Origin: an uncultured Christensenellaceae bacterium
Lineage (GTDB): Bacteria; Bacillota; Clostridia; Christensenellales; Borkfalkiaceae
Direction of reading: 5' to 3'
Assembly (NCBI GenBank): GCA_910587825.1
Contig: CAJUNJ010000006.1
Span: 1-64,000, forward strand
Length of the DNA stretch: 64,000 bases
A program made the translations under genes and the position numbers. A model generated the notes under the pieces. That model did no database searches. It saw only the letters and a list, made by a program, of their open reading frames with translations, and was not told the origin of the DNA. Shown one piece after another: positions 59,936-64,000 of this stretch. The stretch's first letter is position 1; the number at the start of each line of letters is the position of its first letter.

Positions 59936-60085
59936 TTATATAATATAGTCAACTTTCTGCGCTTCTTTTAAGATAAACTCCGGCGAAAAATGCGTATATA
60001 CTTTGCTCGTCTGGGTGTTGTCGGCTGCGTGACCCGCCCAGACGGATACGACTTCGCGCGGAACTCCGCATTCCTGCGCCCGCGT
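59936..60085 (-). pseudogene. C-terminal remnant of a second tyrosine integrase
   Basis: On the minus strand the frame reads GVPREVVSVWAGHAADN followed by VYTHFSPEFILKEAQKVDY and a stop at 59936. It contains the WxGH box and the nucleophile tyrosine (VYTH) of tyrosine recombinases. Everything upstream is missing, replaced by the broken XRE gene. It lies 50 bases outside attR in the same position and direction as the intact island's integrase relative to attL, so it looks like debris from an earlier insertion at the same tRNA. Confidence 0.78.
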
Positions 60086-60565
60086 GACTCCGCAACAGTA
60101 TTACGAGAGCTACCGCAAGAAGAACGATGAACACGGCAAGAAAGACTGAAAGCACAATCATAGGCGTGTTCTGCGGGATAGACACAATCCATACCGTCGC
60201 GCCCGAGTCGTATGCGGCGTCCTTTCGGCATAAATTATCGTCACGATTAACCCTGCGAAGGCGGCTAACAGCAGAACGCCCACGGTCAACGGCAGCGCTA
60301 TATTTCTTTTTGCGCCTTCTACGTTTACGCCGTCGGGTTGCCGTACGGCGCTGTCGGCTGTAAGTTCGGCATCGGGGTCGAAAAGGTTGTTCGCGTCGAT
60401 GTTGAAAGCCTTACACAGATTGGAAAGCTGTACTGACGACGGTACACTTTTGCCCGATTCCCAACGGGATACGGTCTGGCGCGACACGTCAAGCATTTCC
60501 GCAAGTTCCTGTTGCGAAAGCTTGTTTTAGTCTCTCGGTTTTATCGGTATTTCGCGGATATTCAT
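60080..60565 (-). pseudogene. Broken XRE-family regulator with membrane helices
   Basis: From ATG 60565 the minus strand reads MNIREIPIKPRD, then a stop codon, then NKLSQQELAEMLDVSRQTVS and RWESGKSVPSSVQLSNLCKA, an intact helix-turn-helix. A hydrophobic helix follows (IALPLTVGVLLLAAFAGLIV). Near 60232 a frameshift moves the reading into AAYDSGATVWIVSIPQNTP and a second helix. The nonsense codon and frameshift show that it is no longer functional, although its promoter remains strong. The end is cut off at the integrase remnant. Confidence 0.75.
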
Positions 60566-60581
60566 TTTGTCACCCCAAAAT

Positions 60582-60610
60582 ATTATGCCAAAACGGTTTT
60601 GCCGTGTCAA
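60582..60610 (-). promoter_or_regulatory. Promoter of the broken XRE gene, with imperfect palindrome
   Basis: Minus strand TTGACA (60605-60610), 17 bases, CATAAT (60582-60587). The spacer carries a near-palindrome (GCCAAAACGGTTTTGCC), which may be the former autoregulatory operator. Confidence 0.6.
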
Positions 60611-60649
60611 TGCTGTTTTTAACCGTCATTATTTGTTTATATATAAATT

Positions 60650-61513
60650 ATGAAGCTTTACACAGGACAAAATTTCCCCGACGAGAGGGATTTATACGGT
60701 GCGGACGGCGTTAAATTAATAGGTTGTACGTTCGACGGGGCGGCGGACGGCGAGTCGGCTTTGAAAGAGGCGCGCAACGTAATTCTTGAAAACTGTTATA
60801 TGAACCTTCGCTATCCGCTGTGGCACAACAATGCGGTTGAAATTAAAGGGGTGGAGATGACCGAAAACTGCCGTGCGGCGCTTTGGTATTCGTCGGAAGT
60901 TAAAATATCCGAAAGCAAGCTTAACGGCATAAAAGCCCTGCGCGAGTGCGAGGACGTTACAATAGATAAAAGCCGTATATGTTCGCCCGAATTCGGTTGG
61001 AAGAGTTCGGTTATACGTATAACGGACACGGAGATTTTAAGTCAGTACGCCTTTTTGCTTGCGCGCGACATAAAGCTTGATAAGGTTAAATTTACGGGTA
61101 AGTACGCATTTCAGTACGTGCGCAGCGCTGTAATAGAAAACAGCGTTCTCGACACAAAGGATGCGTTTTGGCACGCGCAGAACGTCACGGTCAAAAACTG
61201 TACGGTCAAAGGCGAATATCTGGGCTGGTATTCGGAAAATATGACTTTTATAAACTGTGAAATAATTGGCACGCAACCGCTGTGCTATTGCAAAAATTTG
61301 AAACTTGTGAACTGCACGATGCGCGACACCGATTTGTCTTTCGAATATTCGGACGTAGACGCGCATATTTACGGAAGTATTCTTTCCGTAAAAAATCCCC
61401 GTTCCGGCAAAATAAACGCCGACGGCATAGGAGAGGTTATTCTCACCGAAGACAGCAAATACCCTTGTAACTGCAAAATTACGATAGGCGCGCAACACAG
61501 CAAGGGTGCGTAA
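60650..61513 (+). CDS. DUF3737 family protein (beta-helix-like)
   Basis: 287 residues. Repeating short strands with turns such as VILENCYMN, VKISESKLNG, VTIDKSRICS, VTVKNCTVKG and LKLVNCTMRD suggest a right-handed parallel beta helix, as in DUF3737. Function of the family is not established. No signal peptide, so cytoplasmic. No ribosome site is evident and the ATG is only a few bases past an AT-rich TATATATAAATT, so the transcript may have a very short leader. A terminator follows directly. Confidence 0.8.
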   Translation: MKLYTGQNFPDERDLYGADGVKLIGCTFDGAADGESALKEARNVILENCYMNLRYPLWHNNAVEIKGVEMTENCRAALWYSSEVKISESKLNGIKALRECEDVTIDKSRICSPEFGWKSSVIRITDTEILSQYAFLLARDIKLDKVKFTGKYAFQYVRSAVIENSVLDTKDAFWHAQNVTVKNCTVKGEYLGWYSENMTFINCEIIGTQPLCYCKNLKLVNCTMRDTDLSFEYSDVDAHIYGSILSVKNPRSGKINADGIGEVILTEDSKYPCNCKITIGAQHSKGA

Positions 61514-61533
61514 ACATTACTTACGGCACATTA

Positions 61534-61572
61534 TGCGCCCGCGAACACAGTTCGCGGGCGCAGATTTTTTTA
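61534..61572 (+). terminator. Rho-independent terminator after DUF3737 gene
   Basis: Perfect 13-bp stem TGCGCCCGCGAAC / GTTCGCGGGCGCA with loop ACA and a T-run. Confidence 0.93.
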
Positions 61573-61643
61573 AGTTATTTTGTTGCGTAAGTTGTACGCA
61601 TATATACAAAATTATTAATGTGCATATTACAGCCCTATTTTAT

Positions 61644-61672
61644 TTAACTTTTATACGCGCGGGTGATATAAT
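61644..61672 (+). promoter_or_regulatory. Promoter of MATE-ZIP genes
   Basis: TTAACT (61644-61649), 17 bases, TATAAT (61667-61672) with an extended -10 TG at 61664. Confidence 0.65.
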
Positions 61673-61697
61673 TGTATTGTTTTTTTCGGTATAGGGT

Positions 61698-63065
61698 ATG
61701 GAAGGAGTAAAGGCGAAAAATAAAACGGATATGCTTCACGGTCCGTTGTTCAAAAAAATATTATTGTTTTCGTTGCCGATAGCGTTCAGCGGTATTTTAC
61801 AGCAGTTATTCAATTCCGCGGACGTGGCGGTTATAGGCTGGTTCGAAGACAGCAACGCACAGGCGGCGGTAAACAGCAACGGCCCGCTTGTCAACCTGCT
61901 TATAAATTTGTTTACCGGGCTTTCGGTAGGGGTTACGGTCGTCATTGCGGAGTACATAGGCAAGGATGAGACCGACGATATACACAGCGTAGTGCTTACG
62001 GCAATGCTTATTGCGCTTGTAAGCGGGGTTTTCCTGCTGGGCGTCGGTATGCTTGTCGCCGAACCGGTACTTGCGCTTATGCAGACTCCGCAATCCGTAA
62101 TGGGTCTGGCGGCGCAATATCTGCGTATATATTTTGCTGGAATGCCCTTCGTTATGCTTTATAACTTCGGTTCTGCGGTGTTGAGAAGCATAGGCGACAC
62201 GCGCACGCCGTTGATTGCGCTTTTACTTGCGGGCGTGCTTAACGTCGGGCTTAATCTTTTGTTCGTCGCCGTATTTAAAATGAGCGTTGCGGGCGTTGCG
62301 ACGGCAACCGTAATAGCGGATGCGTTAAGTACGGTTATAGTAATTATATTCATAATGAGAAACCCGTTGCTGCGCATTAAGTTCGGCAAATCGAAGGTGC
62401 GTGCGGTATATCTTAAAAACGTCTTCAAAATAGGAATACCCGCAGGGTTGCAGGGCGTAGTGTTCTCTCTTTCCAACGTGTGCATTCAGACGGCGATTAA
62501 CGGCTTCGGCGATAAGGCGATGGCAGGCAACGGCGACGCGCTTTATTTCGAAGTTTATATCTATTATTTCGTAAGCGCGTTTGCTTCTGCCGCGGTAACG
62601 TTTGCGGGGCAGAATTACGCCGCAGGCGAGTACGAAAGATGTAAAAAGGTTTTCAGGATAACTATGCTTTCGGCGCTTGCCGTGTCTACGGTGTTGTCGG
62701 TTTGTTTTGCGCTCGGAGGGCGGCTGTTCATAAGAATTTATACTTCCGACCCCGAAGCCATAGAATTTGCAATGCTTAGGTTAAGGTACGTCCTGCTGTT
62801 TGAAATGCTGACCTGCTTCTACGAAATTGCAGGCGGGGTGTTGCGGGGAATAGGCAATTCGCTTCTCCCCGCGGTGATGACCCTTATAGGTTCCTGCGGA
62901 CTGAGATTGGTGTGGGTATATACTGTGTTCAGACTGTTTTCAACCGACTTCCGTATGCTTATTATCATATATCCTATCACCTGGTTGGTAACGGGCGTTG
63001 CCGTCCTTATTTCGTATTTTGTTATCACTAAAAAGAAATATAAAAGACATATTACGGCGGAGTAA
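61698..63065 (+). CDS. MATE family efflux transporter
   Basis: 455 residues, twelve predicted membrane helices in two similar halves. Family features: an N-terminal GPLFKKILLFSLPIAFSGIL, then FNSADVAVIGWF in helix 1-2 and repeated PLI/TPL segments (GDTRTPLIALLLAGVLNVGL). Members export drugs or metabolites by Na+ or H+ antiport; the substrate cannot be told. ATG 61698 has only AGGGT upstream; ATG 61731 (MLHGPLFKK) is an alternative start. A ZIP transporter follows after 16 bases. Confidence 0.92.
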   Translation: MEGVKAKNKTDMLHGPLFKKILLFSLPIAFSGILQQLFNSADVAVIGWFEDSNAQAAVNSNGPLVNLLINLFTGLSVGVTVVIAEYIGKDETDDIHSVVLTAMLIALVSGVFLLGVGMLVAEPVLALMQTPQSVMGLAAQYLRIYFAGMPFVMLYNFGSAVLRSIGDTRTPLIALLLAGVLNVGLNLLFVAVFKMSVAGVATATVIADALSTVIVIIFIMRNPLLRIKFGKSKVRAVYLKNVFKIGIPAGLQGVVFSLSNVCIQTAINGFGDKAMAGNGDALYFEVYIYYFVSAFASAAVTFAGQNYAAGEYERCKKVFRITMLSALAVSTVLSVCFALGGRLFIRIYTSDPEAIEFAMLRLRYVLLFEMLTCFYEIAGGVLRGIGNSLLPAVMTLIGSCGLRLVWVYTVFRLFSTDFRMLIIIYPITWLVTGVAVLISYFVITKKKYKRHITAE

Positions 63066-63081
63066 ATTTACGGAGAATTAA

Positions 63082-63942
63082 ATGGAATATCTTGCAATTA
63101 TAGTTATAACCTTTATTTCGGGCGTATGCGGCACGGGCATAGGCGGGGGAGTAGGCGCGGTTCTCAGACGCGATTCCGGTAAAGCCGTAAGCCTTTTGCT
63201 GTCATTTGCGGCGGGCATAATGCTTGCCGTCGTCTGCTTCGATTTGATGAGCGAACCTATCGGAATGATGAATGCGGGCACACTGCCGTCTTATACCCCC
63301 GTAATAGTGGTTGCGGCTGTTGCCGTGGGGTACGCCGTGGTCTATCTTCTGAACTTTGTAATAGACAGACATACTAACCGTGAAGTAAAACATATCGACC
63401 GCGACCACCCCGCAACCGCGGACGATCTGGACGAGCTTATTCACGCAGACCATTACGCCACCCATAAAAATTCAAAAACCAATTTGTTTATTGCCGGACT
63501 TGTTATGATGTCCGCGATAGCGTTGCACAATTTGCCCGAAGGTATGGTAATAGGCGCTTCTTATGCTTCCGTAGAAAATATTACTTCTAATTTGTTTTCG
63601 GGCAGCGGGTTCATTATGGCAATAGTAATAGGTCTGCACAACATACCGGAAGGTATGGCTGTCGCCGTTCCGCTTATTTCGGGCGGTATGGGCAAAGCAA
63701 AGGCTGTGGGGCTTACAGCGTTAAGCGGACTGCCGACGGTATTGGGCGCTTTGATAGGCTATGCTCTCGGCGGAATAAACAGCATAATGCTTGTTCTGTC
63801 GCTCGGTTTTGCAAGCGGAGCAATGCTGTACGTCGTATTCGGCGAACTTCTGCCCGAATCTATCCTGATGTGGAAGAGCAAACTGCCCGCGCTTGCCGTA
63901 TTTATCGGCGTTCTCGTCGGCTTTCTGCTTGTAATGTTTTAA
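63082..63942 (+). CDS. ZIP family metal transporter
   Basis: 286 residues, about eight helices. The two metal-binding motifs of the family are clear: HNLPEGMVIGAS in helix 4 and GLHNIPEGMAVAVPL in helix 5. A hydrophilic loop with histidines (about 93-130; DRDHPATADDLDELIHADHY) precedes helix 4, as in ZupT-like proteins. It should import zinc or another divalent cation. GGAG precedes the start and it is probably cotranscribed with the MATE gene. Confidence 0.93.
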   Translation: MEYLAIIVITFISGVCGTGIGGGVGAVLRRDSGKAVSLLLSFAAGIMLAVVCFDLMSEPIGMMNAGTLPSYTPVIVVAAVAVGYAVVYLLNFVIDRHTNREVKHIDRDHPATADDLDELIHADHYATHKNSKTNLFIAGLVMMSAIALHNLPEGMVIGASYASVENITSNLFSGSGFIMAIVIGLHNIPEGMAVAVPLISGGMGKAKAVGLTALSGLPTVLGALIGYALGGINSIMLVLSLGFASGAMLYVVFGELLPESILMWKSKLPALAVFIGVLVGFLLVMF

Positions 63943-63990
63943 GGCAATTAATAACCGCCTGTAAGGGTGTATTTAATAGTGATAAAAAGC

Positions 63991-63996
63991 AAGGAG
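63991..63996 (+). promoter_or_regulatory. Ribosome binding site of a gene beyond the right edge
   Basis: AAGGAG at the very end of the window, 49 bases after the ZIP stop, implies a start codon just outside. Confidence 0.55.
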
Positions 63997-64000
63997 AATT

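Overview
The window looks like a chromosomal segment of a mid-GC member of the Bacillota (Clostridia). Evidence: Gram-positive style signal peptides, lipoboxes and strong GGAGG ribosome sites, LytTR/GHKL two-component systems, an ECF-type vitamin transporter S component and many U-tailed terminators. A gut-type lineage in or near Christensenellales is my guess from gene content only; no rRNA is present.

Layout. (1) 530-15411: response regulator, histidine kinase and three glycoside hydrolase family 3 (GH3) enzymes of permuted domain order, with a repeat-rich lipoprotein and a small membrane protein. (2) 15778-22606: sulfur/methionine/B12 block. metY diverges from an Rrf2 regulator across a palindromic operator. 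The Rrf2 gene is followed by metF, a separate MetH-reactivation protein and metH. A cobalamin riboswitch then precedes a DUF4430 lipoprotein and an ECF S component. (3) 22779-33023: a second regulator/kinase/GH3/lipoprotein/GH3 cluster, paralogous to region 1. (4) 33235-42020: a 1468-residue RHS/YD-repeat protein with a toxin-like tip and candidate immunity gene, followed by four orphan tip/immunity modules. Each module starts with a partial copy of the RHS core end, and hairpins separate the modules. (5) 42235-44591: a repeat-rich membrane-anchored surface protein and a small coiled-coil protein. (6) 44698-59886: tRNA-Gln carrying a genomic island bounded by a direct repeat of the tRNA 3' half plus its terminator. 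The island holds an internally deleted tyrosine integrase, phage and mobilisation debris, a Bro-N/Fic protein, and a defence block: HTH, GIY-YIG/DUF4357, HEPN, type I restriction-modification with a TIR-like (CAP12-type) gene between hsdS and hsdR, and DUF2971. (7) 59936-60565: remnants of an older integrase and a broken XRE regulator. (8) 60650-63942: DUF3737, MATE exporter and ZIP metal transporter.

How it works together. The two GH3 clusters probably form a regulated outer-surface glycoside-degrading system. In each, signal-peptide GH3 enzymes with a collagen-like/GSGCGG/transmembrane tail, two-helix membrane-tethered GH3 enzymes and carbohydrate-binding-type lipoproteins sit behind an AgrC/AgrA-like two-component system. 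The methionine block couples B12 capture to B12-dependent methionine synthesis. The RHS array and the tRNA island are the contact-competition and anti-phage parts of the window. The most unusual items are the duplicated permuted-GH3 surface system, the orphan RHS tip array and the type I RM operon with an embedded TIR-like effector. All functions are inferred by reading the sequence; no database search was possible.
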